From Candidatus Cloacimonas sp. (GTDB lineage Bacteria > Cloacimonadota > Cloacimonadia > Cloacimonadales > Cloacimonadaceae), in the NCBI GenBank assembly GCA_023227825.1, contig JALOCJ010000002.1, forward strand, positions 248,001 through 312,000: DNA of 64,000 bases. Direction: 5' to 3'. The notes beneath the pieces are model-generated. The model searched no databases, was not told the DNA's origin, and was given only the letters and a program-made list of their open reading frames with translations. The position numbers and the translations under genes were made by a program. Below are positions 9,134 to 17,699 of the stretch, one piece after another; within the stretch, counting starts at the first letter, position 1; every line of letters starts with the position of its first letter.

Positions 9134-9576
9134 AAGTTATTATGTTGAAAACAATAGAAAAAGTGGGAAAGCAGGGTGATGTTATTAATGTTAAAAGAGG
9201 TTTTGCCCGAAACTATCTTGTTCCCCGCGGATTTGCTTTATATGCCACTCCGGTGAACTTGAAAAATCTTAATGCTATTAAAAATAAGCTTGCTGATGAA
9301 GAACAAAAAATAACTGAAGAATTAAAAAACCTTGCCGAAAAAATTGACTCCACGAAACTGGTTTTTATGCGAAAAGTTGATGAGCACGGTACTATGTTTG
9401 GCTCCGTATCTGAGCTGGATATTGTTCACAGTTTGGAAGAACAGGGAATTATTATTCAGAAAAATGACCTGGTAATGGACAAACATTTCAAAGAATTAGG
9501 CGAATTTCAGGTGCCTATTCATCTGCGTAAAGATATTGTGTGTACGCTTAATATTTCTATTGAGCAAGAACAATAA
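9130..9576 (+). CDS. rplI: 50S ribosomal protein L9
   Basis: The 148-residue product is exactly the usual L9 length. It has the N-terminal rRNA-binding domain MKVIMLKTIEKVGKQGDVI with KRGFARNYLVPRGFA, a long central helix (about 45-75) and the C-terminal domain (MFGSVSELDI to the end). The frame is open much further upstream, but the ATG at 9130 is the right start. It gives the invariant L9 N-terminus, has TGGAGG ahead of it, and forms an ATGA overlap with the preceding membrane protein gene. Confidence 0.96.
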   Translation: MKVIMLKTIEKVGKQGDVINVKRGFARNYLVPRGFALYATPVNLKNLNAIKNKLADEEQKITEELKNLAEKIDSTKLVFMRKVDEHGTMFGSVSELDIVHSLEEQGIIIQKNDLVMDKHFKELGEFQVPIHLRKDIVCTLNISIEQEQ

Positions 9577-9594
9577 TAATGCCGGGAGGTTTTA

Positions 9595-10170
9595 ATGTCC
9601 GATTTATGGTTTAAGATTAAACAAATAATCACTTTGATAGTGTTTATTGCAGTTTTATCACTATTAGGTATGATTAGTGGTAATCCTACTATGATTGTTG
9701 CTTATGGTGTCTTTTTTCTGGTAGTTGTAGCAATTATGTTTTATTTAACGCGAAGGCGTCAGCGCCATTTTGAGAAAGTTAAAGAATCTTCTCAACTTTT
9801 TAGAAAGATTTTTGGCGTCCTGCTAATGATTCTAGCTTTGATAACTCCACCGGTAATTATTTTGCGCACTAATCTGGTAACCCTTCCCGAAACAATAGAA
9901 ACAGGTACTGCTTTAGGAATTGTATGTGGTGTAACTGTTTTGTTTATAGTTTTAACTCTATTGGCTGTTTATTTCATTAATTATCGTGGCAGACAGGTTA
10001 GCAACAGAGTTATCGGTTATATACTTTATTTGATAGCGGCTATTGTTCCTGGACTTTTAATGAGCAGAGTAGAAAAGACAACCATTGGCATCGGTTCCGT
10101 ATATTATGTAGCCCTGATTGTTTTAATTCTTTCCTACAGCGGATACGGGTTATTATCCAATAAGGAATAA
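9595..10170 (+). CDS. Small integral membrane protein of unknown function
   Basis: The 191-residue product has about six hydrophobic segments (roughly 10-30, 33-52, 68-90, 103-128, 138-158 and 163-185). A basic loop with KVKESSQLF follows segment two. A good GGGAGG site precedes the ATG at 9595. I do not recognise the family, and no catalytic or transport motif is visible. Its position 18 bases after rplI suggests read-through from the ribosomal operon, but that does not indicate a function. Confidence 0.7.
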   Translation: MSDLWFKIKQIITLIVFIAVLSLLGMISGNPTMIVAYGVFFLVVVAIMFYLTRRRQRHFEKVKESSQLFRKIFGVLLMILALITPPVIILRTNLVTLPETIETGTALGIVCGVTVLFIVLTLLAVYFINYRGRQVSNRVIGYILYLIAAIVPGLLMSRVEKTTIGIGSVYYVALIVLILSYSGYGLLSNKE

Positions 10171-10239
10171 TCTGCTTTTAACGGGATATTATAAGTTCAC
10201 CGAAGTATTTTTCCTGCGGTGAAGGGTTTTATTTCAGCA

Positions 10240-10554
10240 ATGGCTTTCAGTTCTATTTCCCGGTTTTCAGAAAACCTTATCTACCGTCTGGGAGGTGATA
10301 AATACAGGTCTTTTATTCATATTTATCTTTCCTGGAGCAAGGTAGTTGGCGAAATTCTGTCTGCAAAATCGCATCCTGTTAAAGTGGAAAATGGAGTTCT
10401 TTATGTTGCCGTTCAAAATAACACCTGGATGCAGGAACTTATTTTGCTTAAAGATGATATAATTGCCAAATACAAATCTGACTATGAGGAGGAGATTGCT
10501 GAAATTGTTTTTCTCATCAGCAGTCCTAAAAGAAAATGCAAAAGACGCAAATAG
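10240..10554 (+). CDS. DUF721 / DciA-like protein
   Basis: The product of about 104 residues has the DUF721 pattern: 'WSKVVGEILSAKSHPV', then 'VENGVLYVAVQNNTWMQELILLK', and a basic C-terminus. DUF721 includes DciA, the helicase-loading factor of bacteria lacking DnaC, so a role in replication initiation is possible. The frame also offers a GTG at 10219, but that codon lies in one arm of a TTCACCG/CGGTGAA stem (10196-10223). Neither start has a convincing ribosome site, so the N-terminus is uncertain. Its end overlaps the rpe start by 19 bases. Confidence 0.75.
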   Translation: MAFSSISRFSENLIYRLGGDKYRSFIHIYLSWSKVVGEILSAKSHPVKVENGVLYVAVQNNTWMQELILLKDDIIAKYKSDYEEEIAEIVFLISSPKRKCKRRK

Positions 10555-11189
10555 CCCCTTCACTCTTAGCAGCGGATTTTGGAAATCTTGATTCCGAAAT
10601 TGCTTCTCTGGAAGCAGCTGGAGCGGATATCCTGCATTTGGATATTATGGATGGTCACTATGTACCCAATTTAAGTTTCGGGTTTCCTGTAATTAGAACT
10701 ATCCGTTTTTTAAGCAAACTGCCTTTAGATGTTCATCTAATGGTTACTAATCCCGATTTTCATATTTCCCTCTTACTGGATATGGATGTGCAATGGGTCA
10801 GCTTTCATCAGGAAACATTCTATCATAGTCACCGGCTTATTCAGACCTTAAAAGAAAAAGGGATCAAAGCCGGGCTGGCATTAAATCCGGGGACTCCTAT
10901 AGGCACTTTGGAAGCCCTTTTGCCTGATTTGGATTATATTTTGGTGATGAGTGTAAATCCTGGTTTTTCCGCTCAGGAATTTATTCCTTCTGCCATCTAT
11001 AAAATCTGGGATTTATTTAACCTGCGGAAAAAGAATAATTACCGTTATCTGATAGAAGTTGATGGTGGAGTTACTGCTGCTAACGCTAAAGCATTAAAAG
11101 AAGCAGGAACTGATATTCTGGTTTCTGCCTCCTATATTTTTTGCAGTCGCGATTATAGCAAGGCAATTTCTGCGTTGAAGAACGCCTGA
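10536..11189 (+). CDS. rpe: Ribulose-phosphate 3-epimerase
   Basis: Rpe interconverts ribulose 5-phosphate and xylulose 5-phosphate in the pentose phosphate pathway. The 217-residue TIM-barrel product has IAPSLLAADFGNL at the N-terminus, HLDIMDGHYVPNLSFG (about 34-49, metal-binding His and catalytic Asp), DVHLMV, VMSVNPGFSAQ and EVDGGV with the second catalytic Asp. It overlaps the end of the DUF721 gene by 19 bases and is followed 19 bases later by ffh, so it is part of the same run. Confidence 0.96.
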   Translation: MQKTQIAPSLLAADFGNLDSEIASLEAAGADILHLDIMDGHYVPNLSFGFPVIRTIRFLSKLPLDVHLMVTNPDFHISLLLDMDVQWVSFHQETFYHSHRLIQTLKEKGIKAGLALNPGTPIGTLEALLPDLDYILVMSVNPGFSAQEFIPSAIYKIWDLFNLRKKNNYRYLIEVDGGVTAANAKALKEAGTDILVSASYIFCSRDYSKAISALKNA

Positions 11190-11207
11190 ACAATTTAGGA
11201 ATATATA

Positions 11208-12548
11208 ATGTTTGAAAATTTATCAGAACGCCTTGATAAAATTTTCCGTAACTTGCGCGGAAAAGGATACTTAACTGAAGATAACATTAAAGCAGGTTTA
11301 CGCGAAGTCCGGCTTGCCCTTTTGGAAGCCGATGTAAACTTCAAAATTGTGAAGAATTTTATTGCTGAAGTGGAAAAACGAGCGTTAGGTGTAGAAGTTA
11401 TGAAATCGCTTACCCCAGGTCAGCAGGTTGTGAAAATCGTTTATGAACAGCTTGTTAACCTGATGGATACGGAAGGTTTTCAGTTTAAGGTCTATAATAA
11501 TCGCCTCACCAAAGTGATGTTAGTTGGTTTGCAAGGTTCAGGAAAAACAACTGCTTGTGCCAAGCTTGCCGCTTTTTATCGGAAAAAAAGCATTAAGCCG
11601 ATGCTTGTTGCCTGTGATGTTTATCGTCCGGCAGCAATTGACCAGCTTAAAATTTTAGGCAAACAAATAGGCATTCCTGTTATATCCGAAGATACCAAAA
11701 ATGTTCTTAAAATTGCTGATTCCGCTTTAGCACAGGCAGATAAGGAAATGGTTAATCTGCTTATATTTGATACTGCGGGTCGTCTTCATATTGATGAAAC
11801 GATGATGGAAGAAGCAGCAACCCTAAAAACACATATAAAACCCGATTATATATTTTTTGTAGCGGATGCAACAACCGGACAGGATGCTGTTACCATTGCC
11901 AAGGACTTTTACGCTAAACTTGCTTTTGATGCCGTTATTTTAACAAAACTGGATGGCGATGCCCGCGGCGGAGCAGCTTTATCCATTAAAGCAGTTACGG
12001 GAAAACCGGTCGCTTTTATCGGCATCGGGGAAAAAATTAGCGACTTGGAAATTTTTTATCCCGATAGAATGGCAAGCAGAATTTTAGGAATGGGCGATGT
12101 TTTAACCCTTATTGAAAAAGCGGAAGAAGCAATGGATATGGAAGCAGAGGAAAAACTTGCCCGCAAAATGCTGAAAAATCAATTTACTTTAAATGATTTC
12201 CTCAAACAATTACAAAGTATTAAAAAAATGGGCTCGCTGGAATCAATTATGCGGATGATTCCAGGTTTGGGGCGTAAACTTCCTGCCGATTTAAAAATTG
12301 ATGATAAACAATTAAAACACATAGAAGCAATTATTCAATCAATGACTGAAAAAGAACGCGAACATCCTGATATTATTAATGGCAGCAGACGCCTCCGTAT
12401 TGCTAAAGGATGCGGACTTAGCGTTACTGAAGTTAACCGGTTATTACGCCAGTTTGAAGATATGAAAAAAATGCTGAAAAAAGCCAATACCCCCCAAGGT
12501 AGAAAACAATTAGAACGAATGATGGGTGGAAATAGACCGGAAATATAA
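11208..12548 (+). CDS. ffh: Signal recognition particle protein Ffh (SRP54)
   Basis: Ffh binds signal sequences and the SRP RNA and delivers ribosomes to FtsY. The 446-residue product has an N domain (about 1-90), the G domain with GLQGSGKTT (107-115), DVYRPAA, DTAGR and TKLDGDARGGAA, and a C-terminal M domain (about 300-446). The M domain carries SIMRMIPG and the RNA-binding SRRLRIAKGCG. All parts are complete. It is the last gene of the plus-strand run before the repeat block; no clear intrinsic terminator follows it. Confidence 0.97.
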   Translation: MFENLSERLDKIFRNLRGKGYLTEDNIKAGLREVRLALLEADVNFKIVKNFIAEVEKRALGVEVMKSLTPGQQVVKIVYEQLVNLMDTEGFQFKVYNNRLTKVMLVGLQGSGKTTACAKLAAFYRKKSIKPMLVACDVYRPAAIDQLKILGKQIGIPVISEDTKNVLKIADSALAQADKEMVNLLIFDTAGRLHIDETMMEEAATLKTHIKPDYIFFVADATTGQDAVTIAKDFYAKLAFDAVILTKLDGDARGGAALSIKAVTGKPVAFIGIGEKISDLEIFYPDRMASRILGMGDVLTLIEKAEEAMDMEAEEKLARKMLKNQFTLNDFLKQLQSIKKMGSLESIMRMIPGLGRKLPADLKIDDKQLKHIEAIIQSMTEKEREHPDIINGSRRLRIAKGCGLSVTEVNRLLRQFEDMKKMLKKANTPQGRKQLERMMGGNRPEI

Positions 12549-12663
12549 TTATTAGCTCCTGAATGAACAAATTTACGCTGTTTTTTGGGCTTTTATTATT
12601 GTTAATAGTAATTAAGTAAAAACAAGTTTAGAGGGTTGAGATGGTTTATATAGTTTTCCCCTT

Positions 12664-13140
12664 TGAAAAGCATAAATATTTTCCTGTCTGATGTGGATTC
12701 CAGCAAAAAAAGCAATCAGGAGATGTTTATGCAATATAGCTGCCACCCCATAAAAGGAAAAAATGTCAGCAGAGAAAAGAAGTTGGCGAAGAAAGAATTT
12801 GCCGTAACCTTTTTTCCCTATTGCCTGTTCCTAATTTATTGTGTTCAAAATATAAAATTTATTCTCTGCTGTAATAACTTATCTTGCAATTTGGGCAACT
12901 TTTACCTGTTTTTAGACAGCGCATTATCCCCTGCCAAGTTGAATCTTTTATGCTGCATTAACATTTCTTTAACGACTCCTTAACAAAGTTAAGGCAGTGT
13001 TACAGGATCGTTACGGCAGTGTTAAGGGATCGTTAAATAAGTGATTAGGCAACAGGCAGTTATACTAAGTCCACAAAGTAATTTTATAAATCAAGATAAT
13101 GAACGGAGCATAACTTCTGTCTTGTAATTTCCTTCAGGAA
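12664..13140 (-). repeat. Dispersed palindrome-centred repeat, copy B (reversed, near full length)
   Basis: Read on the minus strand, this runs from TTTCCTGAAGGAAATTAC (13.13 kb) through 'GTGGACTTAGTATAACT' and the CTTTAACG-type palindrome (about 12960-13040). The common tail follows, ending at AGGAAAATATTTATGC (12.67 kb). It matches the forward copy at 25437-25920 along almost its whole length, giving a unit of about 480 bp. The 13.06-13.28 kb part is missing from the otherwise similar copy at 47.1 kb. Confidence 0.9.
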
Positions 13141-13360
13141 AAAGCTGCTGATATTATATGTCTACGAACTACGGATCTATCGGGTAAAGTATCTTATGCC
13201 CTCTCAATTTTTTCTCATATCTGAGCAACAAGATATTCCTTTCATCGTTATATAGTATTCATCCTGATTTTTTATTATCACAGGATGATATAATCATTAT
13301 TTATGGTTTGTCCATAAAACTGTTTGATTAGAATGTTGGGGCTTTTTCAGTGTCAAAGAG

Positions 13361-13457
13361 CAAAACCGGAATGTTGACCTCCTCGTCAACCACGAAAACC
13401 GGAAGGTTGACGTCCTCGTCAACCACGAAAACCGGAAGGTTGACGTCCTCGTCAACC
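13361..13457 (+). repeat. Tandem array of three 33-bp hairpin units (sense +)
   Basis: Three consecutive units (the first slightly degenerate) each contain a CCGGAAG-type spacer followed by a perfect hairpin GTTGACG-TCCT-CGTCAAC. Periodicity is exactly 33 bases, for example 13392-13424 and 13425-13457. The first unit has ATGTTGACC instead of AGGTTGACG. Both strands are open because 33 is divisible by three; that is not evidence of coding. Confidence 0.9.
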
Positions 13458-13498
13458 AAGAAAAAAAGCAACATTAAAGCATTGATTTTTGACAATTG

Positions 13499-13762
13499 AA
13501 CGACGGGGACGTCGTTCTTCCGGGATTTGTGAACGACGGGGACGTCGTTCTTCCGGGATTTGTGAACGACGGGGATGTCGTTCTTCCGGGATTTGTGAAC
13601 GACGAGGACGTCGTTGATCCGGGATTTGTGAACGACGAGGACGTCGTTCTTCCGGGATTTGTGAACGACGGGGATGTCGTTGATCCGGGATTTGTGAACG
13701 ACGAGGATGTCGTTGATCCGGGATTTGTGAACGACGGGGACGTCGTTCTTCCGGGATTTGTG
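13499..13762 (-). repeat. Tandem array of eight 33-bp hairpin units (sense -)
   Basis: Eight exact 33-base units fill 264 bases. On the minus strand each is CACAAATCCCGGAAG (or ...GGATC) followed by AACGACG-TCCC/TCCT-CGTCGTT. Variation between units falls in the loop, in the spacer end (CTTCC/GATCC on the plus strand) and at one stem position, where C becomes T and leaves a G-U pair. The array faces the first one across 41 bases. The encoded 11-residue peptides on either strand have no family resemblance. Confidence 0.92.
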
Positions 13763-13766
13763 TAGT

Positions 13767-13793
13767 CGGAGCTCGCTGTAGCTCCGCTTTTTT
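13767..13793 (+). terminator. Intrinsic terminator-like hairpin after the hairpin array
   Basis: A perfect 7-bp stem CGGAGCT/AGCTCCG with a 6-base loop (arms 13767-13773 and 13780-13786) is followed by CTTTTTTA. This has the form of a rho-independent terminator for plus-strand transcription. No protein gene lies directly upstream, so it would end a transcript made of the hairpin arrays, or read-through from ffh. Confidence 0.6.
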
Positions 13794-13860
13794 ACTTACG
13801 GAGGAAAACATCCTCTATCTACATATTTGGTTTTTTTTGCCTAAACATTATCTTATTGTT

Positions 13861-14688
13861 ATGCAGGAAAAAAATAATTATACCCTTTTAAGGATTGGAG
13901 AACTTGTGCCTTTAGGCACTTACAACAAGGTTCATAGCCATTTTGAGCGGGTAATAAATTTTGCCGCTGAAAATATTGTTATTTCCCTAGGTGATAATAG
14001 TATTTGTTTAGGTCCCTATCGGATTATCGTTACAGGAAAAATTCCTTTGGTTAAGGAACTGAAAGTTACAGAAAAAGAAGTAGTGATTAATAACGATATA
14101 TTGTTACCATACAGCCCTGATAGGATCTGGAAAATGCCTGCGCTTCAGCCACCGCTAAATGCTAATAATACCTTCCTGCTCTGTGAAAAAGTGGTAAATT
14201 TCTTCATCTGTGAAGAACAAAATAATTTATTAACTATGCTGCTTCAGCCCTCTATACCCCAGGATGACTTTCTTAATCAATTCCGTAACTGCCTCATAAA
14301 GGGTATAAATAATCTTAAAAAAAAACAATATACTCTCTTTTCTCAACTAATTAAACGCCGGGGTTTGGGAAGCACTCCTGCCGGTGATGATTTTTTGATT
14401 GGCTATATAATCTGTTTATCCTGGCTGATTTTAAGCGGAAAAAAAGAACTGACAAAACAACGGGAAGAGGTCTATCAAGCAGCTTTAGACGATGACTTGC
14501 TGGTAAATACTTTTCTGCACCAGGCATATTCCCTTCATTTAGATGAAGATTGGGCAAATCTGTTGCTTGCCTTAAATGAAAATAAAGAAATTAACTTGAC
14601 AAAATACATAGATCTAATAATGAAATCAGGTGCTAGTTCAGGAAAAGATATGCTAAGCGGATTTTTATTTTGTTTTTTAGTTAATTAG
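13861..14688 (+). CDS. allH: DUF2877 protein, oxamate carbamoyltransferase subunit AllH-like
   Basis: The ~275-residue product has the DUF2877 pattern, most clearly in the C-terminal half: 'KRRGLGSTPAGDDFLIGYI' and 'SGASSGKDMLSGFLFC'. In E. coli the DUF2877 protein (YlbF/AllH) works with FdrA/AllF and the DUF1116 protein AllG in oxamate carbamoyltransferase, which converts oxalurate and phosphate to oxamate and carbamoyl phosphate. Both partner genes follow directly here, which supports the call. I chose the ATG at 13861; a TTG at 13837 is the other option, and neither has a good ribosome site. It is the first gene of the catabolic cluster. Confidence 0.82.
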   Translation: MQEKNNYTLLRIGELVPLGTYNKVHSHFERVINFAAENIVISLGDNSICLGPYRIIVTGKIPLVKELKVTEKEVVINNDILLPYSPDRIWKMPALQPPLNANNTFLLCEKVVNFFICEEQNNLLTMLLQPSIPQDDFLNQFRNCLIKGINNLKKKQYTLFSQLIKRRGLGSTPAGDDFLIGYIICLSWLILSGKKELTKQREEVYQAALDDDLLVNTFLHQAYSLHLDEDWANLLLALNENKEINLTKYIDLIMKSGASSGKDMLSGFLFCFLVN

Positions 14689-14765
14689 TGCTGAAGTGTT
14701 TTAGTTAAAATGTGCAGGAACTATGTTATTCGGTGTTTTCAGGGAAAATAAACAAAGGAAATACA

Positions 14766-16283
14766 ATGCAGATAAAAGCTAAAATTATTAAGGGAAAATA
14801 CCTGGATTCCATTAAATTGATGCTTATTTCCCGGGAACTGAGGTCCCTAATAGGCGTTCTTGAAGCAGTAGCTATTGTGGCTACAAGCGAAAATCGGGAA
14901 ATTTTAAAAGCAAGTAATATGCTGGTGGATGAAATAAACTCTGCTTCTGAAAATGATATTGCTATTGTAATTAAAGCGGATAGCGAAAAAAGTGCTCTGG
15001 AAGCAATAAATAAAGCAGAAGAATTAATCAATCAGCCCTCCGCTAATAACTATAACCAATCTCCTATTCCCCATACATATACTTTGGAAAAAGCAATTGC
15101 AGCATTAGGAAAGGCAGACCTTTGTTTAATTTCTGTTACTGGAAAATATGCAGCCGCTGAAGCAGAAAAGGCATTGGAAAAAGGTCTACATATTTTGCTC
15201 TTTTCCGATAATGTATCCCTTGAAGATGAGCTTACTTTGAAACAAAAAGCTCTAAATAAGGGCTTATTGATGATGGGTCCTGATTGCGGAACCGCTATTC
15301 TCAACGGTGTTTCTCTTGCTTTTGCCAATAATGTTCCCAGAGGTAAAATAGGGATTGTTGCTGCTTCCGGAACCGGTTTACAGGAAATTTCTTCTACTAT
15401 AGCCAATTTAGGGGGAGGAATTTCTCAGGCATTTGGCACCGGAGGAAGAGATGGCAAAAAAGAAATTGGCGGTATAATGCTGACTGCCTGTTTGACATAT
15501 CTGCTGGAAGATGAAGAAACAGAAGTTATTATTGTAACAGGAAAACCTCCGGCTGAAGAAGTCCGGGAAAAATTATGGAAATTAATTTCTCTTACCTCCA
15601 AGCCGGTGATTGTAAATTTTCTGCTCCCAATGCAAATTCCTGAACAGCCAAATTTATTTTATACTTGCTCTTTGGCGGAAACTGCTCTTGTTGCATGTCA
15701 AAAAGCAGGAATGGAAATAAAAAATAAGAATCTCTCTGATGACTTTCCTCTGCCGCCACTTAGAGGTCCTTATCTGCGTGGTTTATATAGCGGTGGAACA
15801 CTTTGCCGGGAAGCAATTCAGGTCTATTTTGATAATTTTGGTCGTGAACCCTTTAATAATGTAACAGATCAGGATTCTTTCCAATTAACCGATGGCTGGC
15901 AGACAAAAGAAGATAGTATTATTGATCTGGGGTCAGATGAATTTACAGTAGGACGCCCTCATCCGATGATTGACTACAGTTTGCGTCTGCAAAAATTGGC
16001 TCAGGAAGCGGAAAATACAAAAGTCGGTATCATATTGATGGATGTAGTTTTGGGCTTTGGTGCTCATCCTGATCCGGCTGCAGAACTGGTTCCTGCTATA
16101 AAAAAATTACCTGCAGACCTAATAGTTGTTTGCCATTTATTGGGCACAGACAGCGATCCTCAAAACCGGCAAAAACAAAAAAAAGAGCTACAACAAGTAG
16201 GAGCTTATATATTTACTTCTCATCATTCTGCCTGTGAATTTGTTTGTAAATGTTTACAGGTTTACAGGAGGGCAAAATGCTGA
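14766..16283 (+). CDS. allF: FdrA-family protein, oxamate carbamoyltransferase subunit AllF-like
   Basis: The 505-residue product belongs to the FdrA branch of the acyl-CoA synthetase (NDP-forming)/succinyl-CoA ligase superfamily. Visible motifs include KGKYLDSIKLMLISREL at the start, LLMMGPDCGTAILNG, IGIVAASGTGLQEIS, FGTGGRDGKKEIGG and VTGKPPAEEVR, all in the order of E. coli FdrA. The start at 14766 has AAAGGA about five bases upstream and aligns with the family N-terminus; an earlier in-frame GTG at 14712 is less likely. It follows AllH and overlaps AllG by 7 bases, consistent with a three-subunit enzyme. The expected product is carbamoyl phosphate, but no carbamate kinase is present in this window. 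Confidence 0.85.
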   Translation: MQIKAKIIKGKYLDSIKLMLISRELRSLIGVLEAVAIVATSENREILKASNMLVDEINSASENDIAIVIKADSEKSALEAINKAEELINQPSANNYNQSPIPHTYTLEKAIAALGKADLCLISVTGKYAAAEAEKALEKGLHILLFSDNVSLEDELTLKQKALNKGLLMMGPDCGTAILNGVSLAFANNVPRGKIGIVAASGTGLQEISSTIANLGGGISQAFGTGGRDGKKEIGGIMLTACLTYLLEDEETEVIIVTGKPPAEEVREKLWKLISLTSKPVIVNFLLPMQIPEQPNLFYTCSLAETALVACQKAGMEIKNKNLSDDFPLPPLRGPYLRGLYSGGTLCREAIQVYFDNFGREPFNNVTDQDSFQLTDGWQTKEDSIIDLGSDEFTVGRPHPMIDYSLRLQKLAQEAENTKVGIILMDVVLGFGAHPDPAAELVPAIKKLPADLIVVCHLLGTDSDPQNRQKQKKELQQVGAYIFTSHHSACEFVCKCLQVYRRAKC

Positions 16284-17674
16284 AATTAAATAAAGATAAA
16301 CCAAAGGTTATAAATATCGGTTTGGAGAAATTTGCCTACGACCTTAAAACCCAAGGTGTGGAAGTAGTAAACCTCTTTTGGAAACCCCCTCTCCCCGTTG
16401 AAAACAACTATCATCAGAAAATCAATTCTCTCTATGAAAATATTATTGCTCCTGCTAATAAAAAAGCTCTGGAAATAATCAATTCCGGCAAAGCAATTTT
16501 AACCGGAATGGATATTGCCTTAAGTGTTATTCCCGGAATGCATAAAGACCTTATTTTACATAGCGGTCCTCCTATTTCCTGGGAAAGAATGTGCGGTCCT
16601 ATGCGCGGTGCCATAATAGGTGCTTTAATTTATGAAGGGAGAACAAAAAATGCAGAAGAAGCGGAAAAACTTGCTGCTTCAGGAAAAATTGAATTTGCTC
16701 CCTGCCACGAACATAATTGTACAGGACCTATGGCCGGTATTATCAGTCCATCAATGCCTGTTTTTATTATTAAAAATGAGAGCTATGGCAATTTTACTTA
16801 TGCTACCCAAAATGAGGGTTTAGGCAAAGTTTTGCGCTATGGTGCTTATGGCGAAGAGGTAATTAACCGCTTAAAATGGATGGAAAAAGTGCTCTATCCC
16901 GTTCTGAAAAGAGCAATAGAATATTCGGGAAAGATTAATATTCAGGGTCTTATTGCTCAAGCATTGAATATGGGTGATGAAGTTCATAACCGTAATCGGG
17001 CTGGAACTTCGCTGTTTATCAGACAAATAGCTCCTGCTATTATAAAAACAATGACCAACCCGAAAGATTCTGCTGCAGTTCTGGATTTTATAAACGGCAA
17101 TGATCACTTTTTCCTGAACCTGTCTATGCCTGCAAGTAAGGCAATACTTGATCCTGCAAGAAACATTACAGGCAGCTCTATAGTGATAGCTATGGCAAGA
17201 AATGGAACCGATTTCGGGATTCAAGTTAGCGGAACAGGAAATAAATGGTTTACGGGTCCTGCCCCTGTTCCTGATGCACTCTATTTTCCTGGTTTCAGCA
17301 AAGAAGATGCCAATCCCGATATTGGTGACAGTTCTATAACGGAAACTGGTGGCTTGGGTGGTTTTGCTCTTGCTGCTGCTCCTGCTATAGTTCAATTTGT
17401 AGGAGGAACTGCCCAAGAAGCAATGTCTTACACCCTGTCTATGTATAATATTTGTTATGGTGAAAGCTCCCTTTATCAAATTCCGGTGTTGGATTTTAGA
17501 GGAACTCCTTTAGGAATTGATGTGGTGAAAGTTATCCAAAATAATATAGCTCCTGTTATTGATACAGGTGTGGCACATAAAAAACCTGGCGTTGGACAAG
17601 TTGGAGCTGGAGTTGTAAAAGCACCTTTTGAACCGTTTATTATGGCCTATAAGACATTAGCAGATAATTTATGA
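16277..17674 (+). CDS. allG: DUF1116 protein, oxamate carbamoyltransferase subunit AllG-like
   Basis: The 465-residue product has DUF1116 hallmarks: 'GMHKDLILHSGPPISWERMCGPMRGAI', 'FAPCHEHNCTGPMAGI', 'NRNRAGTSLFIRQIAP' and 'GTPLGIDVVKV'. In the characterised enterobacterial system AllG acts with AllF and AllH in phosphorolysis of oxalurate. The ATG at 16277 has a strong AGGAGGG site and overlaps the AllF stop. The gene is intact over full length. The CHEHNC segment carries clustered Cys/His residues that might bind metal; this is an inference. Confidence 0.85.
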   Translation: MLKLNKDKPKVINIGLEKFAYDLKTQGVEVVNLFWKPPLPVENNYHQKINSLYENIIAPANKKALEIINSGKAILTGMDIALSVIPGMHKDLILHSGPPISWERMCGPMRGAIIGALIYEGRTKNAEEAEKLAASGKIEFAPCHEHNCTGPMAGIISPSMPVFIIKNESYGNFTYATQNEGLGKVLRYGAYGEEVINRLKWMEKVLYPVLKRAIEYSGKINIQGLIAQALNMGDEVHNRNRAGTSLFIRQIAPAIIKTMTNPKDSAAVLDFINGNDHFFLNLSMPASKAILDPARNITGSSIVIAMARNGTDFGIQVSGTGNKWFTGPAPVPDALYFPGFSKEDANPDIGDSSITETGGLGGFALAAAPAIVQFVGGTAQEAMSYTLSMYNICYGESSLYQIPVLDFRGTPLGIDVVKVIQNNIAPVIDTGVAHKKPGVGQVGAGVVKAPFEPFIMAYKTLADNL

Positions 17675-17699
17675 ATAAAGAGAAAAAAGTGAGATTGTG

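Larger units (their letters stand above)
12549..13860. other. 1.3-kb gene-free block composed of repeats
   Basis: Between ffh and the AllH-like gene I see no credible protein gene. The block holds a reversed copy of the long dispersed repeat (12664-13140) and a ~120-base unique stretch. After those come a perfect 8-bp stem TCATCCTG/CAGGATGA (13259-13288), two facing arrays of 33-base hairpin units (13361-13457 and 13499-13762) and a terminator-like hairpin (13767-13793). The reading frames that cross it are by-products of the repeats. It separates the housekeeping run from the catabolic cluster. Confidence 0.8.

Noticed and set aside
12663..12983. 106-codon plus-strand frame
   Set aside because: It lies wholly in a dispersed repeat copy; other copies do not keep the frame.
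13361..13762. CRISPR array
   Set aside because: The units are directly tandem with no unique spacers between them, and no cas gene is in the window.
13452..13811. Minus-strand (and plus-strand 13496-13765) open frames with 11-residue repeats such as RRPRRSQIPEE or VNDGDVVLPGF
   Set aside because: Both strands are open only because the unit is 33 bases long; the conserved feature is the hairpin, and there is no ribosome site or family resemblance.
16871..17479. Long minus-strand frame inside the AllG-like gene
   Set aside because: The plus-strand product is clearly a DUF1116 protein; the antisense product has no domain pattern.
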